64,000 bases of DNA from Gymnogyps californianus (taxonomy: Eukaryota > Chordata > Aves > Accipitriformes > Cathartidae), in assembly GCF_018139145.2 (NCBI RefSeq), contig NC_059485.1, forward strand, positions 17,669,698 through 17,733,697, read 5' to 3'. Below are positions 34,974-45,900 of the stretch, one piece after another. The first letter of the stretch is position 1; each line of letters begins with the position of its first letter. The translations under genes were made by a program, and so were the position numbers. Below the pieces are notes generated by a model. The model was not told where the DNA came from and did not search any database. It worked only from the letters and a program-made list of their open reading frames with translations.

Positions 34974-35195
34974 TTTTGGAGGTGTCAGAAGGGTTCTGGA
35001 GGTGTCGGAGGGGTTTTGGAGATGTTGGGGAGATTTTGGAGAGGTTGGAGGGGTTTTGGAGGCATTGGAGGGGTTTTGAAGGTGTTGGAAATGTCGGAGA
35101 GGTTTTGGAGGTGTTGGAGAGGTTCTGGAGATGTTGGAGAGATTTTGGAGAGGTTGGAAGGGTTTTGGAGGTGTTGGAGAGGTAGGTTTTGGAGA
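34974..35195. repeat. 20-bp minisatellite
   Basis: About eleven imperfect copies of GGTTTTGGAGGTGTTGGAGA. One strand is G-rich with almost no C. One partial unit disturbs the register near 35,080. No coding role is supported. Confidence 0.93.
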
Positions 35196-36085
35196 CGGTG
35201 CTCTGCCTGGGGGTGCATATGGTAATTCATCGGCACGTGGCAGCAAACGGACGTTATCTCCTGGGCGGCCAGGCAGCGTCTGCTCGGCTGCAAGCCGCAC
35301 GTCTCCTTCTCGGTGAGTTTTTATCAGCCTGCATGGCCCAGGAACAGCGTTTCCACCCAGCGGGAAAGGCTGATCGGGGTGAGCAGGACGGGGGCCCGTG
35401 GGGTCAGCGCTGTGCTGAAAGCGTGGAAGAAAATCTGCCGTGGAAAAGACACGGGACTGCTCAACCATAATCTTCTTGTTGAGCATCATGGTTAGTTACA
35501 CCCCCATGGAGGGTTTATTTTCCTCCTTCTTTGTTGTAACTGCAAGGATTTGCAATATCCCCACATGTATATTGTCCCCTCTAAGTCGCCGATTTCAGCA
35601 ATCTCTTGTAACTGCGAGTGCCACAGGAGAGTTTGGTAACCATAAGTAGTATTTTGATCTGTATTAATTTCATTTGTTTGGGGCTCTGGTTGGTCCCGGC
35701 TCCTTGATTTTGTCAGGCAGCAGTGAGGGTTTCCTTTTTTTAAATTCACCCGCTGTTCTGGATCTCTCCGTTAACGTCTTCTGTCCCAGCCACGTCAGGC
35801 ATTGGAAAACCGAGGGCCACAAAGAGCCCCAGGCTGAGTTAAAACTGGGGGAAGGGAATAGGTGTTTAGGAACGGGTTTCTATGCCATGTAGCTTCGTTA
35901 TTGTTGCTGAGGAGGACTTGCAAGGTTGGGGGTTCCCCCCCACCCCAGTTCATTTTAATTATTTAATTAGTTACACGGGCACGAAGCCAGTAAACGCGGA
36001 TAGTGTCCTTGTACCTCTGTCACTCTCTTGGGAGGTCGGGAGGAGCCCGGAGGCAGCACCGGCCTCCCTGGGGGCCGGGGTAGGG

Positions 36086-36119
36086 GCCCAGGCCCAGGCC
36101 CAGGCCCAGGCCAGGCCCA
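36086..36119. repeat. (GGCCCA)n hexanucleotide repeat
   Basis: Five to six GGCCCA units with one shortened copy, at the left edge of the XPO6 CpG island. Confidence 0.9.
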
Positions 36120-36131
36120 GGGCTGCCCCAC

Positions 36132-36150
36132 CGCGTTGCCAGGCAACGCG
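36132..36150. promoter_or_regulatory. X-box: perfect 9+1+9 inverted repeat (RFX site)
   Basis: CGCGTTGCC and GGCAACGCG are exact reverse complements separated by a single A. The GTTGCC/GGCAAC core is the canonical RFX dimer site. It is about 300 bases upstream of the NRF1/YY1 cluster of the XPO6 promoter. Confidence 0.65.
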
Positions 36151-36438
36151 TGCCCCTCTCCCGAGGCCGGCGGCTGGCAACCGGGCGCGCCCAAGCCCCG
36201 CCTTCAGGAGGCGTGACCAAACGGAGCCCCGCCCCAGGGCCCCTCCCTCCGCCCCCCCGACACACGCGGGCAAAGGGCGGGCACACACACCACCCCGACC
36301 GCCGCTTCCTGCCGGGCGGGAAGGGCCCGTCGCGCATGCGCAGCAGCGCTGGGGCGGGGCGAGGCGCACCTCCGGGCGTGCACCTTCCCTCCCCGCCCCC
36401 CCCGCCCCGCACGGCGAGGCACCGCGCCCTTCTCCAAG

Positions 36439-36597
36439 ATGGCGGCCGGCGGCGTGCCGCGGCGAGATGCGCATGCGCGGGCACCACCGCCTCGGCCGCG
36501 ATTGGCCGCGGGGGCCCGGCGACCGCTTCCGGCGGGAGGGCGGGGCGGGGCTGGCAGAGCCGCCTCCCCGGTGCGCGGCAGGATGCGCCTGGCGTAG
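36439..36597 (+). other. small upstream ORF (52 codons) starting at a TISU element
   Basis: The ATG inside CAAGATGGCGGC opens a 52-codon frame ending at TAG 36,595-36,597, well before the XPO6 ATG at 36,977. The TISU word combines a YY1 site with an efficient start for very short leaders. The peptide is arginine/proline/alanine-rich and resembles no family, so a coding role is not claimed. If transcription starts just upstream, it would be an upstream ORF of XPO6. Confidence 0.3.
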
Positions 36598-36976
36598 CCA
36601 GCGGCCGCACCGACAGCCGCCGCGCCGGGCCGCGCTCCCCTCCTGTTCCGTTCGTCCCGTCCCTTCCCCTCCCTTCCGCCGGCGAGCGCCGCGCCCTCCC
36701 GGCCCGCGCGGGCCTGCCCTCCGGCGGCCCTTCCCAGCGCCCCGGGGCTCCCCGTCCCCACCGGCCGGGGGAGGCCCGGGGGCTGGGAGGCGGCGGCGGC
36801 AGCAGCAGCGGCGGCTCTCCGGGTTGGGGGGCCGCCTGCGGTGCTTGGGGCTCTGCGGCCGGCGGAGACTCGCCGGTGCATGGGCGGGGAGGCCCCGCCG
36901 CCGGCCGCCGCCGGCCATGACATGAGCGGAGCGCGGCGCCCTGCCTAGAGCCGCCCCGCGGGAGCCGCCGGCAGCC

Positions 36977-36979
36977 ATG
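36977..36979 (+). CDS. XPO6: XPO6 exon 1 coding part (start codon only)
   Basis: GCAGCC-ATG is followed directly by the donor GTGAGT at 36,980. The next exon begins with the alanine codon of ASEEASLR, so exon 1 contributes only Met1. The preceding CpG island supplies the 5'UTR. Confidence 0.9.
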
Positions 36980-39900
36980 GTGAGTGCGGGCGGGAAGCGG
37001 GGCCGCCCCGCCGCTGCGGAGCACCCCCCCCCGGGGCGGGGAGGTGGGGGGGTTCCGCTGCGCTCTGGCGGGGCTTGCGGCCTGTCCCGGGCCGGCCAGC
37101 CCTCAGGGCCTGCCCCCGGTATGGGGACCGAGCGGCCCGGGGCCTGCTGCGGGGAGCCCCCTGGGCAGCGTCCCGGTGGGGGGCTGCGGGCCCTGGAGGC
37201 CCTGAGGGGCCTGCGGGTGTTGAGAGAGGCCTTCACCCCCAGAGCCGCTGCGGTAACACGTTTTAAAAAGCTGTGAAGGCAGAAATTCTTCCTGGGAGCG
37301 TTTGTGCCGGAGTGTTGAGAATTACAGGTTTTGTCCAGTGCCAGCCGTGGACTTGCCGTGTTCGCCTCCAGTTTAGCCTTGGATAAGCTGCAGAAATGAC
37401 CTGGATTCCTTTCTGTGCGGAGCATTATTTAATTCTGCTGTAGATACTGGTTTTCAGCTGCCTTCCAGCAGCAGCAGTCATAGCTGCGTGCAATCCTACC
37501 GAGAGATACAGAGCTGAGCTATGGCATGCTTTGATTTGCACAATCTTTTTTTCTCTTGGTAAGAAGCAAGAGAAGACATCTTTAATCCATTGGGTGCATG
37601 CACAGTCAGGCTTGGAGGGCTGGTAGGTGGAAATCTGTCTTCAGGGGATCGCAGTGTTGCTCACTATCACTGTACCAAGCGCTGGCAGTGATATGCTCAG
37701 TAACAACTGCTGTTCTTATTTTTCCCTTGTTCTACCTGCAGGGAAACCTTGTATCCCAAAATTTATTGGCTTGACAAAGGGAAGCCACAAACATGTACTT
37801 TGCAGTTGATCAGTAAGTAGAGAGATGTGTTCGGCAGCCCTGGATCTGTTCATGGAAATCTATCTCCTGTCCTGTCTCGCCCAGAGTGTCCCACTGGGCG
37901 AAGGCAGTAGCTACTGATCTAGTTTTCAACCACTTTCTAGCTTAAGCTGTCTTAGATAATGTAGGCTCAGGCCTTGCACCCCTTTTCTTCAGGAAGTTGG
38001 GATCTTGCTGTGAATTTCTTCACCCAAGAGCTGAAATAATCACATTTGCACGTTGTTTGATGTGCTTTTGGTACACTGTTGCTAGTTGATTGAAACCTTG
38101 CTCTCTGTAGCCCATTTAAGTTGAATTTTGTTAGTCCCTTTGGGAGGCTTTGCTGCTCCATACGGTGTCAGCTGGGGTGGGAGGTGGTCTCCTCAATAAA
38201 TACAGGTAGCAGCCTGCTACTACTGGGTCTGCATGCGTGAGGGATATGCCTGCCTGCTCAGGGTGGACTCCTGAATTTAGCTTCAGCCAAAGCTAGAACA
38301 AAGGGTGACTGATATTCTTGAGGTGGATTCTTTTTAGTGAATACCCCTGGTTAATGAAGATGAATAAATACTGTGGCTGAGTTCTGAGAATTTGGTAGAC
38401 CAGTTGTATATAACAAACTGTAGCTCTGCGTGTGGAAAAAGGTTGCAGAGTTTTGTGCTTCAGGGTGTGCGCTAATAATTGCAGGCGGCAAAAGGACTTC
38501 TTGGTTCTTCCCTTGCCTTCATACAGATATGCACATTTAGCCTCCTGAATTACACCTTGTTTTCTTTTTTTTTTTTCTTCAACATCCAATATTTGGTTCA
38601 GCTACAAGCAGAGTACTGGCTTTGGAAGCTGAGAAGCAGTCATTGGTCTATACTGCAGAATTTACTGTTGTAACTCTTCATGTGACTACGGTGCAAGATT
38701 TTCCTTATGTTCCTATTTGCTTGGAGCTTACAGATGGGCACGTTCTGCTGCTAGTGTACCCTCCTTCCCGGAAACAGTTGGAAAAGTGTGAAGATGAGAT
38801 GCTGTAAGGCATACTGGGAACAAATAAAACATAATTAAACTCTGCTGTCAGAAATACAGACTTGTGGAAGCAGATTTTATTAGTTGAAGTTGAATTGGGT
38901 TGATATGGAAGGGAGTAAGCGATGGGAGCAGTAATAAGTTAGAGCTTGATTAACTGGGAAGGAATGTTGAGAACAAATTGTAAAGTCAGAGCACCCAGCA
39001 AAGGCAGGAGGGGAAACCAGTGATGCGCAGTGTGCTCAGAAACTGTACATATGTTGTGGAACAGGTGCCAGTTCAGTGTGCTTGGATGCCACTAATGGCT
39101 CAGAAATCTTACGCCACCATTAAAAAGCTATTTAGTTTCACAGGAAGCTTGAATCATTCTTTTGCTTTCTGAGGAATTCGTAAAGAGCAGCCCTGCTGTG
39201 TCAAGCTTTCTGGTCATCGTACTGCCTGTGGTAGTTATTACATGCTTGTGGCATGTCAGACGACTAATGCACATTGCGTGTCTGCTAAATAGTTCTTGTA
39301 CAGCATCCAGTTTGTGGCTTTCTGTGAAAAATGTGTGTCAACGTTGATGATGTGATATCTTTGTAGAGAAAATAGAGAATTGTAAAATACAGGCTTCTCA
39401 AGTGGATTTCTGTGGAGTCAAGTTAACCTCTAAACACAGAGTAACTAGCTCCAGCTTACGCACTCAGGTGGCACTCTTCAAGCTTTGCTCTTCTTTAATA
39501 GACCACAAAGTATTAATATGGTTTCCTAGTCAACTTTTAGGATCCTTCTAGATGATTTAGCGAGCAGCTTCAAATTAAATGTTGTTCGTGGAAGTAGTCC
39601 TTGAATGCGTTTGTGTTTTACGTCCAAATAAGCTGTGCGTTTGTCTCATCGCTCATTCTTTCACCTTTTTTCTTCTTCCACTAGCAAAGATAAACCATGT
39701 CTGAAACCATCAGAGCTCAGTTACGGTCTCCCGAGCCGTATCAGTCACCTGGCAAGCGCATTCGTAACTCCCATGTGAGGCTGGAAGTCAGGTGATTACC
39801 TCCTAGCAAATGTATTCTGCAATTATGTGGGATTTGTATCCTGCCAGCGACTAGAAGAACAGCTTAGGAAAAGGGACTTCTTCCAGGAAATGCTATTGTG

Positions 39901-42900
39901 TTAGGTATCAGATTTAAAGATGTCGTATGAAGTCAACCCTTCAGTCAGCAGACTGCAAACAGGCTTCTCAAACATGTTGGCTTTAGTTACAAAACAAGTT
40001 GCAGTTCTTTCAGGTTATCACTAGGCCTCAAATGTGTAGCAAAGTGGGAAGCAGACAATAGAAGTAGCGGCGGCAGATCCAAAGAAGCTTGTGTCCCTGT
40101 TCTGCATGAAGCAAATATAGCTTGCAAAAATGGAAGTAGGCAGTGGGCGTGTGTAGCCTGAATCTTTCTAAATTTTCCACAGCAGCATCCTAGCTTTTAC
40201 TTTATAGCTCCTATTATGACCTTCCAATTATTTTGTTTTTTTTTTTTAGCAGGAAGTGCTGTCATTTTCTTATGCTTAAAGCTTCCTTTGGAGACCTGAC
40301 GATGGTTTAAGCCTTCCATTTGCTAAGGAATAAAGCTTGTCTGGATTGCAGCATATCTAGCCAGGTATTGCTGGTTAGCCATAGGTTATTCTGGCACTCT
40401 TGGTTGCCAAGGAGCTTGCTGCTGAATTACCAAAATAGCTCGCGTTTACTATGTATGTCAGTGTAGCTGAGCTGGTGGCCCTAAGGCTGGATCAGGTCTG
40501 CGGGCTGTGAACCAGTCCTGTGTTTTCGGGACCACTCCTGATGTCTACTGTGCAGGTGGCTGAGGACGTTGTTGTGGCAGGAGGCGGCAGCAGCTTCTTG
40601 CTTTTGCCAAAACCCTCTGCCTGGCTGTCCCATCGCGCTAGAGACGTTTAAATCGCGTTTGGGCTGCTGCCGCCCGGTCCTGAAGCAGGTGAGCTATGGG
40701 GATGTCCTGCCGTAACAAGAGATGGAGAAGGCGGCGGTAACGCTGAGCGTGCTGCCTGTGCTGCGGCAGGCAGGGCAGGCAGGAAGCGCTCGCGCATGGC
40801 GAGGTGGCCTCTGCTTGACGGGGAGGTTTTTGAGACCAAGAGGGAGCTGGAGCGTGTCGTCCCCTCCCCCAGGCTCCGACACTGCCGGCTGGTGTGCAGC
40901 ATCAAAACTAGACCGCTGTGGTGCAGTAGTCTGAAGTTCTGTCAGCTTTCTGTATATCCCCTTAAAGTACATAGTTTAAAAATAAAAATAAACCCTTTTT
41001 AAAACCATTCTGACTCAACTCTACTGAGTAGAGAAACAAGAGAATAGGAACTTCGAAGTTCTAGCCTCGGCTCCAACATCTGGCTTCCTTTTTTGGCCTT
41101 CAAGTCACGTCGTAACTTTCTGTGCCCCTTTATTATCCTCGCTTTATTAAATCGTGAGACGGGAGCTGAGACTTAATGCTGGTGAACTGTTTCACATACT
41201 TATTAGTTCTGCAGCAAAGCCTGTGTAGCTGCAGAGCGCAGCACGGTGTGGTGCGCAGCCGGGTGGGCAGCTCTGCCTGCTGTGACACCCTCGGCAGTAG
41301 CATCTGCCTGCGGTGGCCCCGGGTGAAGGCTGAACCTGTGTGTCCCTTTTGGCAGAGTTAGAAGAAAGGGGAATCGGAACTGAGTTTGTAGCAGGAAAGC
41401 TGGTCTCAAGCATGGCTGTTAAGGGTGCTTCCCCCAGAATGAAAGCTTTTTCTCTGAAGAAAATAGCTAATGTAGTGGAATGGTTATACATAATACCTTT
41501 CAGGGTCTATAACTACAGTACATATGCCGTATTTCAAAGACCTGGGTAGCTGAATGTAGGCTGCACTGTCTCCAGATGGACTAAAAGGTATTAAGGCAAA
41601 ATTATTGAGCCTCAAGGTCTACTAAACTAGCTCAAAAAGCCTCTTTCTGGTAGATGATGATCGTGGCAATCCGCTGATAGATGAGCGTTGGTTGCTGCGA
41701 TTATTTTAGTAGAAAAGCATTAAAACCTGGCATGCACTACTAAGCTTGTGCAGTGGGGTTCGGCGCTGCAAAGAGATCGCTCGGTGTGTGGATACCTAAA
41801 AGCTCCGAGGAATTCGTATTCTTTTTGGTTATTTTAATGCACGTTATTAGGTGTTGTCATTTAGATCAGGGAGAAGGAGCTGCTATTATGGTTGTTATAT
41901 TTCTTAATGGGTGCTAGTATATGCGAAGTAGAAAAAAATGTAGCTTTTACGTGTATAGGCTGATACCTGTCTGGATAATGTGTCCTAAAATCCTTCCAAA
42001 TCATTATCCTTTATCAGTCAGCAGATATTTCCTGTTAGTAACTATATTTGTATTTGGGTCACTGCTGCCTTGGCCTTCTCTGCGTCCCAGGTGTTAACAT
42101 GGCAATCTTTGACTTTTGGAGAAAAAAAATAAGGTGTTTGCCAGCTTTTTTTTTGTCAAAATGAAATGCTTAGAGTACCATTTATAGAGGTAAAGTGTGT
42201 AGCATGTGCCTGTTCTCTCATGAAGGTCTGATTGTTCCAACAAAAGTGTAAATATTAACCGTTTGGTAGAGGAAAAGCAATTGGCTTTTTTCCCCTACTG
42301 ATTATGATGTTCAAGAAGTTGCTTACTGATCCAGCCAGCCCCTGGGGTTTATTTCTGTGGTCGGAAATGGAGTGGGTCCTCCAGTGAGAGCCTCTGTCCT
42401 CTGGAAGGTCGGGAGCCGTGCAGCTTCACCGAGCCTGGGCTCAGGAGCACCTAATGTTTATGAAATGTGTTTCTGTGGTGAAGCAACTTTTTTCGAATCT
42501 TACCTTCCCCACCCCCATTTTATTCCTTTCTTTATTCACGTTTCTGTTTTCCATTTACAGTCAGGATAGGAAGCTTTCACTCCACCTGAAGTGTTTCAGG
42601 CTCTTCTAGCAACATCACAAATTCCTTAATTTTTCCCCCCTAATCTTCCCTGATCCCTCTGCAATGGGGATTGTGCCCAGAATTACATTTCTTTTACCAT
42701 TTCCCGGCACTTTGCATTCATGCTCCAAATTATCTTTTATTTGTTTCAGCATCTCCAAGTTTGTGGCTGGGTCTGCAAGCCTGTGTGTATTTTTAGCAGT
42801 TTGACTTAATATTTTGTTACGGCTTTAATTGCAGCATGAATTTCTTCCCGAGAGGGATTGTCATGATTCCTTTTTGTCCCCTCTTTTGAGAAAGGAGCGT

Positions 42901-45900
42901 ACTCATCTGTGTTGTATACTGGCTTGTCAGGACACCAAAGTTAGCATTGAATGCAGGGGATGCAGCCTTCTAGAGCAGAGAGTGGGGTTTTTTCCTTAAG
43001 AGAGATAATTTTCTCTGAAAAATGTGTTGTGTTTGGTTGATTCTCTCCTGCTTCAGTGGGTAAAACCAGAACAGATTTCTTCTGCGTTGCAATACCACTA
43101 GTCCTTTTCTTTGGGATTGAGGGCAGTTTCTTCCACTGAAGTTTGTCTCTGGTTGTTTTCCTGGAGTAGTAGCTGGTGTCGAAGCACAGTGTGTCTGGAA
43201 GGGGTACAGTAAAGACAGCTGCTCTGTAGTGGTTAGATTTGTTGTTCCCCATACCATTACCCCGTTCCTTTGCTTATGGTGGATAAGATTGAATTTTCTA
43301 CAATTCCTTGGCTTTCTTTTTGCAAATGTGAAGGAAAAAAAAAAAAAGAGGACAGCAATGTGATCCATGGCCTATAATCTCTGACGTGCAAGTGTGAGGT
43401 AGGGGCTCAGGAGCAAGGCTATTCCTGCTCCTGTCCATGGCTGAGGGCTGCACCAGCTGCTCCTCTGATCCCACCAGCAACCCAGGAGACCAGGAGAAGC
43501 AGCTTTCGTGATGGGGGGAAAGGTAAAGGAGGAAAAGGCTGCTTTGCAGCAGCTTGTAGCAAAGTTTCAGCTTTTCTTGTTTCTTGCTGGTGCCTGATGA
43601 AGTGGGCTGGGTTGTGTTGACCAAAGTCTAGTTGTGTGTCGGGCCGTCGGAGTCGTCCCGGTCCCAGGGGCGGATAGCCCTGCAACCTTCCCCAGAGGCC
43701 ACACGCGACGGTTGCCCCAGAGCTGCAGGAGATGCAAGGGTGAGAAGCAGCCTGCTGTTGTGAAATACTCCAAAGTGCAGAAACATTGCAGATATCAAGA
43801 TCTTGTTTTTCTTTAAGTGGACTAGATGGTCTTCCTGCATGTGCTGTCCTTTGGAAACATTTAAAATTAAAAAAAAAAAAAGTCTTGCAGAGTTATTCCC
43901 ATGGTGTTATCCATGATAGTTTCGTTATACGCTCTTAAATGCCCCAGACAAGTTTTAACACTCTTGCCAGGAATTAAACTTGCAATATCGCAGTCCTTTT
44001 TTCTTCTCTTTGACAGGGGGTGAGGGTCTCATACAATATCGTATTTTTGTGTAGTGTAATCATACCTCCTTGGAAATCGGGTCTGGCTGGTGTAATATAT
44101 TGGGTAAGGTATAATCCTGCTCCTAAGTTTACCATAAACCTTGCACTCATGTCACTTCGCATAATCTGGTGTTGGGAGAGTTTTTCTCCAAGGTAATGGG
44201 CTTAATCCTGCCAGGCAGAAGTGGATGTCGGAGAACTACCTGGAAAATGAGCAGCTGGGATGTGTCAGGGCAGTTAAAATCTCAGCGGGGATTTGCCTTT
44301 CTGTAGATGGAGCTGCATCTGAATAGAAGTGGCACTTTAAGAAATATGCTGAATAATTGGTTTTTTTCTTACATTCGCTTTCTTTTTTGCTTGTCCTAGT
44401 GCTTTCCATTTCCAACTCTGCATATGTGCATACTTTCAGAGACTCCTTAAGTTAGGATTGCAAACAACTGCAGTTCAGAGTGTTTGTCCGGGTATTATTG
44501 TGAGTTGTCTGTAGGTTCAGATAAATAAGGCCTTACTTGCAGCTTTGCAGGCAGTAAAGTATTTGAGAAGTGTTTTTAAAAATGTGTTAATGCATCTTGG
44601 ATGGCTTAGTGCTGATATGCAAGCCTGCCGGGTTTATGACTCCTATCACTTATGCATCTTTTTTCTAGTCTCCTCTCTGGTCAAAGGAGCTGCCACATTT
44701 GAACAAGTGGTGAGGAGCAAGCTTTTTAGCATTTTTAAGTGTCAAATATCCATCTGTAAGAGCAAGAATAATAGTCTTTTTTGTAGGAAGACTCGGTTAA
44801 AACTTGAAGATAGGTGTGTTTTTTAAAACTGACTTCAACTAAAAAGGCCATACTTTGTACCTTTCGTAAGTTCATTTTACGTGGTGCTGCTCATCTGTTG
44901 ATTGTTCTGGACCGTTTGAGTAAGAAGATCCAAGCATTTTTTTCTTAGCACCTTTTTATCTTTATAAACAATTCTTAAAAGAATTTATTCCCTCCACAAA
45001 TACCTTTCCCCCCAACATACTTGTGTCCAAAATAGTATAGCCTTGGGATCTTTTTCCCACCTGCCTTTTTAAAACTCAGGTTACTTCACCTAAAACGGCA
45101 GGGGAAGTGTTATCTTAAAAGGAGTTAAGTTGCATGCATTTGTTTGGGCCAGGCCTGTGGTTCTGTTTGTGTAAGCCTAGATTTGCTTATGCAGAGAAAA
45201 GGGAAGTGATTTGTACCCTGTGACCGCGGTCCCGGAGCTCCTGCCCGAGCATTGCCTTTTAAGAAAGGACGGGATCTCTCTCCAAGGTGTCGCAGGCAAG
45301 TTTGAAGTGCGGCACATCCTGGGGAATGCCGCAAAGGGAGAGCGTGAGGTGAAAGGATAGACCCAAACACCGAGATTGCAAACTGTTCCCATTAGAGATG
45401 CGAGTTTCCAGACTTCAGTGGAAGAGTTTAAGTTACTTCTGTACTCTGGGAGAGAACTAGAGTCACCTTGCAGTATTTTAGCGTCTGGAAAATGGCTCGT
45501 GCCCGGCTGACCACCCTTGGCAGATGATCAACCTTGTGTGGTCTCCATCTGAAGAGCATACTGTGACTTTATGGCTTGTTTTTTCTGATAACACCCAAAC
45601 CAAAAATTTGTTATCAGTGGTGGCTTAAAAAGTGGTGGACAGCAGCTGAGAACTGTCTGAACCGAGTGTTTGCTGAGGAAAGTCTAATGACTGGAGCTGG
45701 ATTGTCAAATTCAAGTCGTCAGTCCAAAAATAGACTCTAGTGCCGCCTGTACCCACCTGGGTCCCCTGTGCTATGGTGATACACAGTCGTATGATGCAGA
45801 ATATCGATCTCGAGTAGTCTGCTTTGGATACTTCTGCACTTCTCATCTGTATATCATTATTTTGGCAATTCTTTGTTTGGGGAAATGATGTGTTGCTAAG

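Larger units (their letters stand above)
23500..36000. other. intergenic region between SBK1 and XPO6 promoters
   Basis: I recognise no conserved coding exon in this 12.5 kb. Long overlapping frames reflect GC content. It contains several tandem repeats, an X-box at 34,836-34,849 and AT-rich islands at about 24,400-24,510, 25,560-25,700, 26,860-26,940, 30,400-30,510 and 33,280-33,600. These look like candidate regulatory elements between divergent genes. The edges are approximate. Confidence 0.45.
36020..37200 (+). promoter_or_regulatory. XPO6: XPO6 CpG-island promoter
   Basis: This TATA-less, CpG-dense region surrounds the XPO6 start codon. From left to right it carries a (GGCCCA)n run, an X-box palindrome (36,132-36,150), NRF1-type GCGCATGCGC (36,332-36,341), YY1/TISU AAGATGGCGGC (36,436-36,446), a second NRF1 site (36,468-36,478), an inverted CCAAT (36,501-36,505) and an ETS-like CTTCCGG (36,536-36,542). 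This set is typical of housekeeping promoters. The start site is probably within 36,430-36,900 but is not determinable here. Confidence 0.75.

Noticed and set aside
35971..37425. 484-codon open frame on the minus strand across the XPO6 promoter
   Set aside because: It is CpG-island composition only, arginine/glycine/alanine-rich, and covers promoter motifs and the XPO6 start in antisense.
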